From Fusibacter_A sp965140735 (lineage in GTDB: Bacteria; Bacillota; Clostridia; Peptostreptococcales; Acidaminobacteraceae), in assembly GCA_965140735.1 (NCBI GenBank), contig OZ223306.1:3968001-4032000 (forward strand): 64,000 nt of DNA, read 5' to 3'. Within the stretch, counting starts at the first letter, position 1, and each line of letters opens with the position of its first letter. A program made the translations under genes and the position numbers. Positions 51,511 through 60,840 of this stretch are shown here, piece by piece. The notes under the pieces are model-generated. The model was given only the letters and a program-made list of their open reading frames with translations. It was not told the DNA's origin and did not search any database.

Positions 51511-53697
51511 CTAATAGCGATCATCAAAAGGGTCGTATCGTCTTGGTGAATGTAAGAGTTCATGCTCTAAGCGTTTTAGTCTTTTAGATTTGGACGCATA
51601 GAGAATTGTAATGACAATCGAGTATACAAAAAGGATAAACGCAAATAGAAGAATCCCCATACCTATTGCAAGAGAAAGGTCTTCATCTGGATCTGTTGAG
51701 CCATCTGTACTTAAATCCGTCTGAGCATCACTTGTGTCGCTGTCTGTATCAACGGCTTGAGCTGCATAGTAATTTTTATATGCACTTTTTATTTCACTTG
51801 GTGTATTTAAATAATCAAGTGCAGGATGCTTGTCATAGTATTTAAGTGAATCTAGAGTTTGATCCATCTCTTCGAGCAACCCGTCAAAATGCGTAAAGAG
51901 TACTTTGTAAAACTCAGGACTGTTTAAATCGATTTCTAGATTTGCCATTTGTTCAGTTGGAGATAGTGAGGAGCCACTCTTTAGAAAATCTAGATATTTC
52001 TTTTGATAAGCATCGCCTTCATTAATTAAGTGATCATTAATAGCGGTTGAGGCAGCAAGGCTCATGGCATATGAATAAACATAAAAAGTTTGATATAAGT
52101 GAGGAATTTGCATCCATTGATACTGATAAGAATCATCCAGAATAACACTATCGCCGTAATAATCTTTTGAAGTTTCTAACCAAAGTGTATTTAATCGATC
52201 AAGTGAAAGCGGATTGCCCATTTCAGCTTCATCATAAACACGCATTTCAAAATCTGCTAAAATTGTTTGAAGGAAGAAAGTCTCATAGTAGAGATCAATT
52301 TCTTTTTCTAAGTAAAACAGTTTGAGGTCATCGTCATCTGCTTTACTTTTTAAGGATTCAAGCAATAGTAATTCGTTTAGGGTAGATACAGCTTCTGAAG
52401 GAAAAGAACCGACGTTTGTATCGAAGTAATCTTGATTTTCAGTTGTATACATTTGATGCATGGCATGACCAAGTTCGTGAGATAGTGTAGATTCACTCGA
52501 AAAGTCATCTCTGTAATTGAGTAACACATAAATAGGCGTATCATAGGCGCCCCAAGTGTATTGCGAGCCGGTTTTAAAGTCATCTGGGTAAACGTCTATG
52601 TTGCCACTTTCTAAAAATTGGCTGAGTTTATTGACATATTGATTTCCAAGAGGAGCAAGTGCCTGAAGGACATCACTGATACTATCTTCATAAGCGATTT
52701 CTTTGTAATAAGAACTTGCATAGGGAAGATGTAAATCAGAACTGTGAAGTTCATCGTAACCAAACGATTTTTGCTTAATATGGTTAAATTGTTGAATGAG
52801 TTTAGCATTTGCCCGTGTGGTCTTGATGAGATTTCTATATTGCTCGGGTTCAATAACACCAGAAGTAGCATATTCTAAGACAGAGTCATAACCACGTGAT
52901 TTAGCGAGAAAAATATTCTTTTGCACTTCAGCTATATAAACGCTTGAAATTGTATTTGCATGCATACTATAAGGCTTTATATAGGCATCATTGGCCTTAA
53001 TGCGATCTTGAAGTTGATCACTGTAAAAGTAAATCGTATCAATATCAAAATCAAAGCGGCGCGTATCACCAAAGGGATCTGAAAAATCATCATAGTGGAC
53101 GTCTGATGTGGTGAGTTGGTCATAGATTTCTCCAGGCATTTCAGAAAATTCTGAGGCGTAAGCCAAAACATTCTCTGCTTCTTCTGTTAAAATATGAGAT
53201 CTCTCAGTCATCATGGATGTAAAAAAGCTTTTAAAAGGTTGAAATTGTTTTTCTTTTGATAATCGAATAAGCTCATCGTCAGAGTACAACATGAGTTCGG
53301 GTTTAATGTAAGCTGCAGCTTCTTCTAAATTGGCATAAGCGTCCATGGCAGTAGACACGTACTCTTGATAATTTGAATTTGTGGTGTCTGTATCTTGAAG
53401 CATGGAAGCATAGACGTAGAGCTTATCACCTATGATAGAAGCTTCTAAGTATTTTGATAAACAGCTTGCTAGCTGATTTGGGTCGGATAGTTGACCTTTG
53501 AATTTTTTGAGGTCAGGGATAAGTGTCACGTTGAGTTTTTCTACATTTGCTTTAAATTCGGCTTCATCAGCAAAAATTTTTTCAAGATGCCACTGAGTTG
53601 GATAGTCTACGGCAAAAGAGAATGTGTTAAATGTAAGTAGTAAAATTAAAGTGAGTATAAAGGATTTCCTTATACTTATAGGGGGAGTAACTGACAT
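51511..53697 (-). CDS. Exported, membrane-anchored M3 (oligoendopeptidase F-like) metallopeptidase
   Basis: 728 residues. N-terminal signal peptide (charged start, hydrophobic core about 12-28), M3 catalytic domain with HELGH (His407, Glu408, His411) and a likely third zinc ligand Glu434 in FPSEAVS, a Ser/Asp/Thr-rich stalk (about 645-670), then a membrane segment (about 675-697) and a basic tail. PepF-type enzymes are normally cytosolic; signal peptide plus C-terminal anchor place this one outside the membrane. It probably trims extracellular peptides. Monocistronic. Confidence 0.85.
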   Translation of the reverse strand: MSVTPPISIRKSFILTLILLLTFNTFSFAVDYPTQWHLEKIFADEAEFKANVEKLNVTLIPDLKKFKGQLSDPNQLASCLSKYLEASIIGDKLYVYASMLQDTDTTNSNYQEYVSTAMDAYANLEEAAAYIKPELMLYSDDELIRLSKEKQFQPFKSFFTSMMTERSHILTEEAENVLAYASEFSEMPGEIYDQLTTSDVHYDDFSDPFGDTRRFDFDIDTIYFYSDQLQDRIKANDAYIKPYSMHANTISSVYIAEVQKNIFLAKSRGYDSVLEYATSGVIEPEQYRNLIKTTRANAKLIQQFNHIKQKSFGYDELHSSDLHLPYASSYYKEIAYEDSISDVLQALAPLGNQYVNKLSQFLESGNIDVYPDDFKTGSQYTWGAYDTPIYVLLNYRDDFSSESTLSHELGHAMHQMYTTENQDYFDTNVGSFPSEAVSTLNELLLLESLKSKADDDDLKLFYLEKEIDLYYETFFLQTILADFEMRVYDEAEMGNPLSLDRLNTLWLETSKDYYGDSVILDDSYQYQWMQIPHLYQTFYVYSYAMSLAASTAINDHLINEGDAYQKKYLDFLKSGSSLSPTEQMANLEIDLNSPEFYKVLFTHFDGLLEEMDQTLDSLKYYDKHPALDYLNTPSEIKSAYKNYYAAQAVDTDSDTSDAQTDLSTDGSTDPDEDLSLAIGMGILLFAFILFVYSIVITILYASKSKRLKRLEHELLHSPRRYDPFDDRY

Positions 53698-53715
53698 AAT
53701 TGCCTCCGTTTATAT

Positions 53716-53744
53716 TTGTTATGGTGTTTTGACTTTGCTATAAT
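53716..53744 (+). promoter_or_regulatory. Promoter of the YvlD-like gene
   Basis: TTGTTA (53716-53721), 17-nt spacer, TATAAT (53739-53744), about 100 nt before ATG 53848. Confidence 0.65.
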
Positions 53745-53847
53745 AAGAGCAAGAGTCTGTAAGGTACTATAAAATACTTTATATGCGATTATAGCAAAAA
53801 AATGTGGTCTTTCAGTGTCCTTTTAATGAGAAATAAGTGAGGAAAAT

Positions 53848-54210
53848 ATGAAAAAATTACTTTCAAAATGGATTATTGCAGCAGTTTCTATTTATTTAGC
53901 AGGCCAAATGGTAAATGGGTTTCAAGTATCTGGATGGCAAGCTGCATTTGGTGCAGCTATTGTTTTTGGATTACTCAACTTTTCAGTTAAGCCAATCTTG
54001 AGTATTTTAGCATTTCCAGTGACTTTAGTAACATTTGGATTATTTTTATTTGTAGTCAACGGTATTATGGTTTACATACTGGGCATGCTTTTAAAAACAG
54101 TTCAAGTATCCAGCTTATGGCATGCAATTCTAGCTTCTGTTGTGATGTCTATCTCAACGATGGTTTTGAACACGATCTTTGGTGTTAAGGATCATTCAAA
54201 AAGGGATTAA
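53848..54210 (+). CDS. YvlD/phage-holin-4-like membrane protein
   Basis: 120 residues with four hydrophobic segments. FGAAIVFGLLNFSVKPIL, FPVTLVTFGLFLFVVNGIMVYILG (given in part) are typical of the YvlD (holin superfamily IV-like) family. In Bacillus, yvlD lies in a membrane-stress regulated operon; function is otherwise unclear. No phage genes nearby, so a holin role is unlikely. Monocistronic with terminator. Confidence 0.85.
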   Translation: MKKLLSKWIIAAVSIYLAGQMVNGFQVSGWQAAFGAAIVFGLLNFSVKPILSILAFPVTLVTFGLFLFVVNGIMVYILGMLLKTVQVSSLWHAILASVVMSISTMVLNTIFGVKDHSKRD

Positions 54211-54264
54211 TAGATTGAGAGAAGTCTTAGATTTAATTTACATTTTACATTTAGGCTGAATTCT

Positions 54265-54310
54265 AAAAAAACCTCTTAATGATGTTGATATCATTAGAGG
54301 TTTTTTTGGA
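54265..54310. terminator. Bidirectional terminator
   Basis: AAAAAAACCTCT-TAATGAT pairs with ATCATT-AGAGGTTTTTTT between convergent genes. Confidence 0.9.
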
Positions 54311-54352
54311 TCATAAAATAGTCTGAACATCATGACGAACTTACGATTAACA

Positions 54353-54811
54353 CTAATTGTTCTTGTTAAGTAAGGTGTCAGAGAGTGCAGAGTTAAGATT
54401 TGAAAAAGACTCATCTAAACGGTCTAAATCACTTGTATCTAAAACTTCTAGTTGCTGGAACATTTCGTTTGAGAAACGGTCAAGAGTTGTTTCAACAATT
54501 GCTTTTCCCTTTTCACTTAAAGAGATGTAATAGATTCTTTTATCTAAAGCGTCAATCTCTTTTGTAAAATAGCCTTCATTAATAGCCGTCTTAATATATC
54601 TGCTACAATTTGGTAGAGAAATATCAAGTAATTCAGAAACTTCTGAAATCATTAACTTTTTATGTCTATATACGGTTTGAAGCATTTTAAATTCTAGCTT
54701 ACTAACATCTTGATGCTTATTTTTCTTAAAGCTAGAGTGGATAACTTCTTCGTAGATATCATTGAAAATAATGACTTGTTTAAGTATGCTGTTAATCTTG
54801 TTATCGTTCAT
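54353..54811 (-). CDS. MarR-family transcriptional regulator
   Basis: 152 residues, winged helix at about 35-105 with MISEVSELLDISLPNCSRYIKTAINEGYF and the wing DALDKRIYYISLSEKGK (segments). Dimerising helices at both ends. Ligand and targets are unknown; it stands alone. The MarR-type site TTTGA-N3-TCAAA before the fab operon could belong to this or another MarR protein; there is no direct evidence. Confidence 0.85.
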   Translation of the reverse strand: MNDNKINSILKQVIIFNDIYEEVIHSSFKKNKHQDVSKLEFKMLQTVYRHKKLMISEVSELLDISLPNCSRYIKTAINEGYFTKEIDALDKRIYYISLSEKGKAIVETTLDRFSNEMFQQLEVLDTSDLDRLDESFSNLNSALSDTLLNKNN

Positions 54812-54931
54812 AAAATCACTCCTTATAATAGATTATAAATTTTTAAAGCCTTAATTGCAAGTAGTGTTTATTAAAAATTAATAATTTTGATTAGACAATT
54901 AGAGTAACTCAAACGATTCCTTATAATGGAA

Positions 54932-56212
54932 TTAATCCCGAATTTGTCCTTGCCCATATATAATATATTTTATTGTAGTCAATGCTTCAAGTCCCATAGG
55001 GCCTCTAGCGTGTAGTTTTTGAGTACTTATGCCTATTTCAGCGCCAAAGCCAAACTGGTTACCATCTGTAAATCTTGTGGAAGCATTGACATAAACTGCA
55101 GCGGAATCTACATGATTCAAAAAGTATTCAGAATGCGCATAATTTTCAGTAAGGATGGCTTCAGAATGATGTGTGCTAAATATTTCAATATGTTCAATAG
55201 CCTCTTTGATGTCAGAGACTGCTTTTATGGCGAGTTTATAGTCTAAATATTCTGTCTCCCAATCCGCCTCAGTTGCTAGACTAATGTGATTGCCTAATTT
55301 GTTGTAATTATGGAGGTGATCATAGCATTTTTCACAAACGGCTACTTTTACATTTTCTAAGTGAAGAGATTCTATAATTGGAATCAAGTGAGATTCTAAA
55401 TTCTTTTCATGAAGTAAAACGGTTTCAACAGCATTGCATGCACCTGGCTTTTGAATTTTGGCATTGAGAATGATATCTCTGGCATTATTTATAGGATACT
55501 TATAATCCACAAAAATATGACAATTACCAGTGCCAGTTTCAATCACAGGGACTTTAGCATGTTCAAGGACAAATTGGATGAGACCGGCACCACCACGCGG
55601 AATGACGCAATCTAGGTTTTTAAGACCTAAGAACATTTTTATGAGTTCCCGGTCAGAACTTGGAATAAGCTGAACACATGAGGTAGGAAGTGATCTTAAT
55701 TTTAGAGCTTCCTGAATGGCCTCAATCAAGACAATATTTGTATTAACAGCTTCTTTCCCGCCTTTTAAGATAACAGCATTCCCTGTTTTTAAACAAAGTG
55801 TTGCAGCATCCACAGTGACATTTGGTCTAGATTCATAAATAATGCCTATGACACCAAGTGGTACACGTTTGGCGCCAATGTTAAGGCCTGCATCATTAAC
55901 CCACATCTTATCGAGAGAGCCCACAGGGTCCTTTAGAGCAATTGTTTGTTCAATGCCTTTAATCATGTCTTGGATTCGCTTTGAATCCAATCTGAGGCGA
56001 TCTAACATGGCCTCAGAAGTACCTGCTTCTTTTGCATTTTTCATATCAATTTCATTTGCAGCCAAGATCTTAGATTCAAAATTGAGGAGTTGGTTTCCAA
56101 TTGCCTGCAACAATCTATTTTTATCCGTCGAACTGAGTGTCCTAAGTCTTATAGCAGATTCTTTCGACTCAAAGCCTATCTGTTCTAACATTTTTTTGTA
56201 ATCTTTTATCAT
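54932..56212 (-). CDS. proA: Glutamate-5-semialdehyde dehydrogenase (gamma-glutamyl phosphate reductase)
   Basis: 426 residues, full length. VIGIIYESRPNVTVDAA, LKGGKEA, the catalytic cysteine in KPGACNAVET, and a C-terminal ARGPMGLEALTT are family signatures. NADPH-dependent reduction in proline synthesis. The ATG shares a base with the proB stop codon, indicating translational coupling. Confidence 0.97.
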   Translation of the reverse strand: MIKDYKKMLEQIGFESKESAIRLRTLSSTDKNRLLQAIGNQLLNFESKILAANEIDMKNAKEAGTSEAMLDRLRLDSKRIQDMIKGIEQTIALKDPVGSLDKMWVNDAGLNIGAKRVPLGVIGIIYESRPNVTVDAATLCLKTGNAVILKGGKEAVNTNIVLIEAIQEALKLRSLPTSCVQLIPSSDRELIKMFLGLKNLDCVIPRGGAGLIQFVLEHAKVPVIETGTGNCHIFVDYKYPINNARDIILNAKIQKPGACNAVETVLLHEKNLESHLIPIIESLHLENVKVAVCEKCYDHLHNYNKLGNHISLATEADWETEYLDYKLAIKAVSDIKEAIEHIEIFSTHHSEAILTENYAHSEYFLNHVDSAAVYVNASTRFTDGNQFGFGAEIGISTQKLHARGPMGLEALTTIKYIIYGQGQIRD

Positions 56213-57033
56213 TAGAGCCCTCCATTACATTTTGCTTGAGATGTGTTATCAAAGTGGAAAAAAGTGCCTAAATTTTCGCCTTCAAGTGTCCTATCTAAAA
56301 TATGATCAACTTGGCTGTTGACGATAAGTAAGTTGATTCCTGAAGGTGCAAGCAATCTTGCGGCATTGAATTTAGTGATCATGCCACCAGTACCCACAGC
56401 CGTATTGGAATCACTTGCGTCAATTGCATCAAGCGCTTTGATATCGTTTATTTCAAATATTTGAATTGCATCTGGATGTTGTCGTGGATCTTTGTCATAT
56501 ACACCGTTAATGTCTGATAAGATGATGAGACATTCAAAAGAAATCATTTTACAGACCTCAGCTGAGAGTGTATCGTTATCGCCAACTTTTATTTCATCTA
56601 TAGCAACCACATCGTTTTCATTGACGATGGGTACAATATTGTTTTCAATTAGAGCATTAAAAGCATTTGTACAGTGTTCTCTACGCGTTTCTTCATACAT
56701 ATCTTCTTTGGTCAAGAGCACTTGGGCTACAGTGATGCCGTATTCTGAAAAAAATTTTTCATACATGTGCATGAGAGTGCTTTGACCGACAGCAGCAGCA
56801 GCCTGCTTCTCGGGGATCGATTTGGGGCGCTCGCTCAACTGCATCTTGCCCACTCCAGCTGCTATAGCACCGGAAGAGACGACGATGACTTTTTTACCAC
56901 TATTGTGAATATTGGCAATTTGTCTGACCAAGGATTCCATCTTCCATAAATCAATCAACCCACTTTCGTGTGTGAGTGAGGAAGAGCCAATCTTGATCAC
57001 AAGTTTATTTTGAGTAGTGACCTTTTGACGCAT
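56212..57033 (-). CDS. proB: Glutamate 5-kinase, short form without PUA domain
   Basis: 273 residues: only the amino acid kinase domain (KIGSSSLT, VSSGAIAAG, VGDNDTLSA, GTGGMITK). The C-terminal PUA domain of the E. coli enzyme (367 residues) is absent, as in many Firmicutes. First step of proline synthesis, first gene of proBA. Confidence 0.95.
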   Translation of the reverse strand: MRQKVTTQNKLVIKIGSSSLTHESGLIDLWKMESLVRQIANIHNSGKKVIVVSSGAIAAGVGKMQLSERPKSIPEKQAAAAVGQSTLMHMYEKFFSEYGITVAQVLLTKEDMYEETRREHCTNAFNALIENNIVPIVNENDVVAIDEIKVGDNDTLSAEVCKMISFECLIILSDINGVYDKDPRQHPDAIQIFEINDIKALDAIDASDSNTAVGTGGMITKFNAARLLAPSGINLLIVNSQVDHILDRTLEGENLGTFFHFDNTSQAKCNGGL

Positions 57034-57186
57034 AATGACCCCCTAAAGTTAATAAAATTTCGAAACTGTAACAATTGTATCGACGCATTATATCAAAAAA
57101 ATGTCCTTTAGTAAACCCATGCACTTAAAAACTCTCAAAAATTGCATTTAGAATCAATGTAGAGATCAGAGTATGCCTTAAAGGTT

Positions 57187-57217
57187 GAAAAAAAAGTTCC
57201 CACTAAGGGGAACTTTT
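57187..57217 (-). terminator. Terminator of the fab operon
   Basis: AAAAGTTCCC/GGGGAACTTTT stem; on the minus strand it is followed by a T-run. About 40 nt after fabZ. Confidence 0.85.
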
Positions 57218-57257
57218 GGTGTTAACAATGATGTTGAATTTGAATGCCAATCTTTAT

Positions 57258-57692
57258 CTATTCTCCAATCATAAAGGAGAGTTCTGCTTGACAGGCAACT
57301 TTACCATCAACTTTTGCCACGGCCTTGCCCACACCAAAATTAGCTCTAGATTTTATGATTTCTATTTCAAGAGATAAAGTATCACCAGGGATTACCTTTC
57401 TCCTAAACTTACAGCTGTTAATACCTGCAAAATAAGCAATTTTGCCTTTATTTTCTTCTTTTTTCAAGAGGACCACAGCGCCGACTTGTGCAAGTGCTTC
57501 CACAATGAGTACACCAGGCATAACATGTTCTTGAGGGAAATGACCTTGAAAAAAATATTCGTTTGCAGTGACATTTTTAATGCCCATAGCACTTACACCT
57601 TCTTCAAGTGCAACGATTTTATCCACCAGAAGAAAAGGGTAACGATGTGGGATGATTTCTTGTATTTGATTACTATTTAATAGGGTTTCCAT
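57258..57692 (-). CDS. fabZ: 3-hydroxyacyl-ACP dehydratase
   Basis: 144 residues, hot-dog fold. Catalytic His51 in FQGHFP and Glu65 in VLIVEALAQ; start region IPHRYPFLLVDKI. Dehydrates 3-hydroxyacyl-ACP in each elongation cycle. Last gene of the operon. Confidence 0.96.
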   Translation of the reverse strand: METLLNSNQIQEIIPHRYPFLLVDKIVALEEGVSAMGIKNVTANEYFFQGHFPQEHVMPGVLIVEALAQVGAVVLLKKEENKGKIAYFAGINSCKFRRKVIPGDTLSLEIEIIKSRANFGVGKAVAKVDGKVACQAELSFMIGE

Positions 57693-57724
57693 TAAAGTCT
57701 CCTTAATAAAACGATTGCTTTCGA

Positions 57725-58963
57725 TTAGCCTTTAAATTTACTGAAAATTAGAGTGGCATTATGACCACCAAATCCTAATGAATTCGTAAGGGCATAGTTG
57801 ACTTCTTGATTTCTCCCCACATTTGGCACATAATCGAGATCACAAAGTTCATCTGGTTCTGTAAAGTTGATCGTTGGTGGTATAAAGCTATCCATGATTG
57901 AGTTGATACAAACGATTGATTCGATGGCACCAGCAGCACCGAGTAAGTGACCTGTCATAGATTTTGTAGAAGATACAGGCACTTTATATGCATAATCGCC
58001 AAAAGCAGTTTTAATCGCTGCAGTTTCGAAGATATCGTTATAAGGTGTACTTGTACCGTGAGCATTGATGTAACCTACTTCTTCTGGTGTTATCCCTGCA
58101 TCTTTTAATGCCATTTTTATAGCTCTTGCGCCACCTTCTCCACCTGGAGCAGGTGTTGTAATATGATGTGAATCACTTGTTGAACCATAGCCTACGATTT
58201 CAGCGTAAATGGTTGCACCTCTTTTTTGAGCATGTTCAAGTGTTTCAAGGACAAGCATAGCAGCACCCTCTGACATAACAAAACCACTTCTGTCCTTGTC
58301 AAAAGGAATAGACGCTCTCATAGGATCATGAGATTCATTCAGCGCCGTCATGGCTTGGAAACCGCCGATACCAAGTGCAGAAATAGAAGCTTCAGACCCA
58401 CCGGCAATAATCACATCATGGTAACCACATCTTAAGTCTTTAAAAGCTTCTCCAATGGCACTTGCACTTGAAGCACATGCAGTGTTGTATGTGAGACAAG
58501 AGCCTTTAACGCCAAGTGCGATTGAGACGTTACCAGCAGCCATGTTAGAGATAGACATAGGGATAAAGAACGGTGACATTCTATCTGCACCTTTTTGGAT
58601 TAATTTCTCGCTGTTTTCTTCAATCGTAATAAGACCGCCGATGCCAGAACCTAAATAAATACCAACGGATTGAGCGTTATCATCATCTATGGTTAAAGTA
58701 GAATCTTCCACTGCAAGTTTTGAAGCTGCAATGGCAAAGTGCGTAAAGCGATCCATACGTTTTGCGTCTTTTTTATTGATATAATCTGTCACAACAAAAT
58801 CCTTGATTTCGCCAGCACATTTAACTTTAAACTTTTCTGTATCAAAAGATTCGATCAAGCTAATACCACATTTACCTGCTTTGATATTCTTTAGAAAAGT
58901 ATCTTTGCCTGTACCGATAGGGGATACAACACCCATTCCTGTTACAACAACTCTATTGCTCAT
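57725..58963 (-). CDS. fabF: 3-oxoacyl-ACP synthase II
   Basis: 412 residues. Catalytic triad Cys163 (NTACASSA), His302 (NAHGTSTPYND) and His339 (TGHLLGAAG). Elongating condensing enzyme. No fabH (initiating enzyme) is present in this operon. Confidence 0.97.
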   Translation of the reverse strand: MSNRVVVTGMGVVSPIGTGKDTFLKNIKAGKCGISLIESFDTEKFKVKCAGEIKDFVVTDYINKKDAKRMDRFTHFAIAASKLAVEDSTLTIDDDNAQSVGIYLGSGIGGLITIEENSEKLIQKGADRMSPFFIPMSISNMAAGNVSIALGVKGSCLTYNTACASSASAIGEAFKDLRCGYHDVIIAGGSEASISALGIGGFQAMTALNESHDPMRASIPFDKDRSGFVMSEGAAMLVLETLEHAQKRGATIYAEIVGYGSTSDSHHITTPAPGGEGGARAIKMALKDAGITPEEVGYINAHGTSTPYNDIFETAAIKTAFGDYAYKVPVSSTKSMTGHLLGAAGAIESIVCINSIMDSFIPPTINFTEPDELCDLDYVPNVGRNQEVNYALTNSLGFGGHNATLIFSKFKG

Positions 58964-59004
58964 AATAAATTGCCTCCATTTTAAATTTTAATATAAATAA
59001 AGAG

Positions 59005-59727
59005 TTATATAGCCATACCGCCATCTACTTGGATGACTTGACCCGTAATATAATTTGCTTTATCTGATGCTAAGAAAACGACCATATTCGCCACGTCTTC
59101 TGGCTGTCCAAATTTGCCGAGAGGAATACTCGATAACGAAGCTTGTTTTGCTTCTTCACTGATAGCTTCTGACATTTTGGTTTGAATAAATCCAGGGGCG
59201 ATGGCATTGACTGTAATATTTCTAGATGCAAGTTCTCTAGCGATAGACTTAGTAAAACCAATAATACCAGCTTTAGAAGCGGCATAATTGGATTGCCCCA
59301 TATTACCAGTGATACCAACAATGGAAGATATGTTGATGATTTTACCGAATCTTTGCTTAAGCATGATTCTTGACACATGTTTAGTACAATTAAATGTACC
59401 TTTTAAATTGATGTTTTGAACAGAATCAAAATCTTCTTCACTCATCCTTAGGATTAAATTATCCTTAGTGATGCCAGCATTATTTACAAGAAGATCAATC
59501 TGTCCAAAAGTAGATTTAGCTGTACTGATGATGTTCTCTGCTTCTTTAAAATTGCTGACATCACCTTGAACTAAGATCGTCTCTGTTTTTAAAGTACTTG
59601 CAAGTGCTTCGAGTTCTTCACGACTTTTTCGGTAGTTAAGAACTAAGTTATAGCCTTCTTCCGCAAGTGCGATTGCGATTGCACTTCCAATCCCTCGACT
59701 GGCACCTGTAACGATTGCAACTTTCAT
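59005..59727 (-). CDS. fabG: 3-oxoacyl-ACP reductase
   Basis: 240-residue short-chain dehydrogenase: GASRGIGSA, NNAG, and the catalytic Ser135-Tyr148-Lys152 (YAASK). NADPH-dependent first reduction of fatty acid elongation. Separated from fabD by 141 nt that contain a hairpin. Confidence 0.97.
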   Translation of the reverse strand: MKVAIVTGASRGIGSAIAIALAEEGYNLVLNYRKSREELEALASTLKTETILVQGDVSNFKEAENIISTAKSTFGQIDLLVNNAGITKDNLILRMSEEDFDSVQNINLKGTFNCTKHVSRIMLKQRFGKIINISSIVGITGNMGQSNYAASKAGIIGFTKSIARELASRNITVNAIAPGFIQTKMSEAISEEAKQASLSSIPLGKFGQPEDVANMVVFLASDKANYITGQVIQVDGGMAI

Positions 59728-59796
59728 TTGGACACCTCATTTTATAGCGTTGTATTATCATGTTAATGTAATTATTATTCTTATAAGACATGGCTT

Positions 59797-59838
59797 ACTC
59801 AGAAATAGCCTTTTCGATTTGAAAAGACTATTTTGAGT
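59797..59838 (-). other. Intercistronic hairpin between fabD and fabG
   Basis: ACTCA-AAATAGTCTTTTC pairs with GAAAAGGCTATTTCTGAGT with small mismatches. No T-run on the operon strand, so it may be a processing or stability element rather than a terminator. Confidence 0.5.
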
Positions 59839-59868
59839 AGTCAAGTAATAGACTAAAGGCGATGTTGC

Positions 59869-60825
59869 TTAAATCGCTCTTTCAATAAAGGCTTCATTGA
59901 AGTAAGCAACAGCTTTATTTAATGATTCTAAGTCATGAATTGAAACGACTTTGATGCTTTTATCAATTTTGCTGATAAAAGAAGCAAGTGCATTTCCTGG
60001 ACCAAACTCAACGATTGTATCGATGCCGACGGATTTCATGGATTCAATACATTCGATCCATCTAACTGAACTGGTAACTTGCTTTGCAAGTATGTCCTTG
60101 ATTTGTGACTCAGATGATACGATTCGACCATCTACATTTGAAATAACAGGTACAGTCATATCATAAACGTTGACATTTTCAAGTTCAGTTGCTAAATTTT
60201 CTTGAGCTTTAACAAGCATAGAAGTGTGAAAAGGTGCACTAACTGGAAGTGGGAGCACACGTCTTGCACCTTTTTCTTTTGCAATTTCGCCTGCGATTTC
60301 AAGTGCTTTGAGATCGCCACCGATGACGATTTGTTTTGGAGAGTTGTAATTACAAACTTCCACAATTCCGTGAGCACTTGCAAGTTCAGCAACTTCTTCT
60401 GTTTTCTCAGGCGATAAACCTACGATGGCACTCATACCACCGACGCCAAATGGCACTGCATCTTGCATGAAAGCACCTCTTTTTTTGACGAGTTGCACGG
60501 CTTCATCAAAAGCCAGAGAACCAGAACACACGTGAGCACTATATTCCCCAAGGCTTAAACCAGCCACAGCACTAGGCTTGATATCTATTTCTGACTCAAA
60601 TGCTTTAAGCATAGCGATAGAAGTCGTTAAGATCGCTGGTTGAGTGATTTCAGTTTTATTCAGATCCTCCTGAGGACCGTTAAAGCAAAGTGATTTTAAA
60701 TCATATCCTAAAGCGAGATTTGCTTGATCATAAATAATGCGACTGACTTCATAAGCCTCGAAGAATTCTTTTCCCATGCCTTCTTTTTGTGCACCTTGTC
60801 CTGCAAACACATAACCAATTTTCAT
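59869..60825 (-). CDS. fabD: Malonyl-CoA:ACP malonyltransferase
   Basis: 318 residues. Start FAGQGAQKEGMGK, catalytic Ser91 in GLSLGEYSAH and His200 in APFHTSML. Loads malonyl groups onto ACP. Part of the fab operon, 15 nt after fabK. Confidence 0.97.
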   Translation of the reverse strand: MKIGYVFAGQGAQKEGMGKEFFEAYEVSRIIYDQANLALGYDLKSLCFNGPQEDLNKTEITQPAILTTSIAMLKAFESEIDIKPSAVAGLSLGEYSAHVCSGSLAFDEAVQLVKKRGAFMQDAVPFGVGGMSAIVGLSPEKTEEVAELASAHGIVEVCNYNSPKQIVIGGDLKALEIAGEIAKEKGARRVLPLPVSAPFHTSMLVKAQENLATELENVNVYDMTVPVISNVDGRIVSSESQIKDILAKQVTSSVRWIECIESMKSVGIDTIVEFGPGNALASFISKIDKSIKVVSIHDLESLNKAVAYFNEAFIERAI

Positions 60826-60840
60826 AACGTACCGTCCTTT

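Noticed and set aside
53848..54210. Holin-like annotation taken as a sign of prophage
   Set aside because: The protein belongs to the YvlD type common on chromosomes, and no other phage gene is present.
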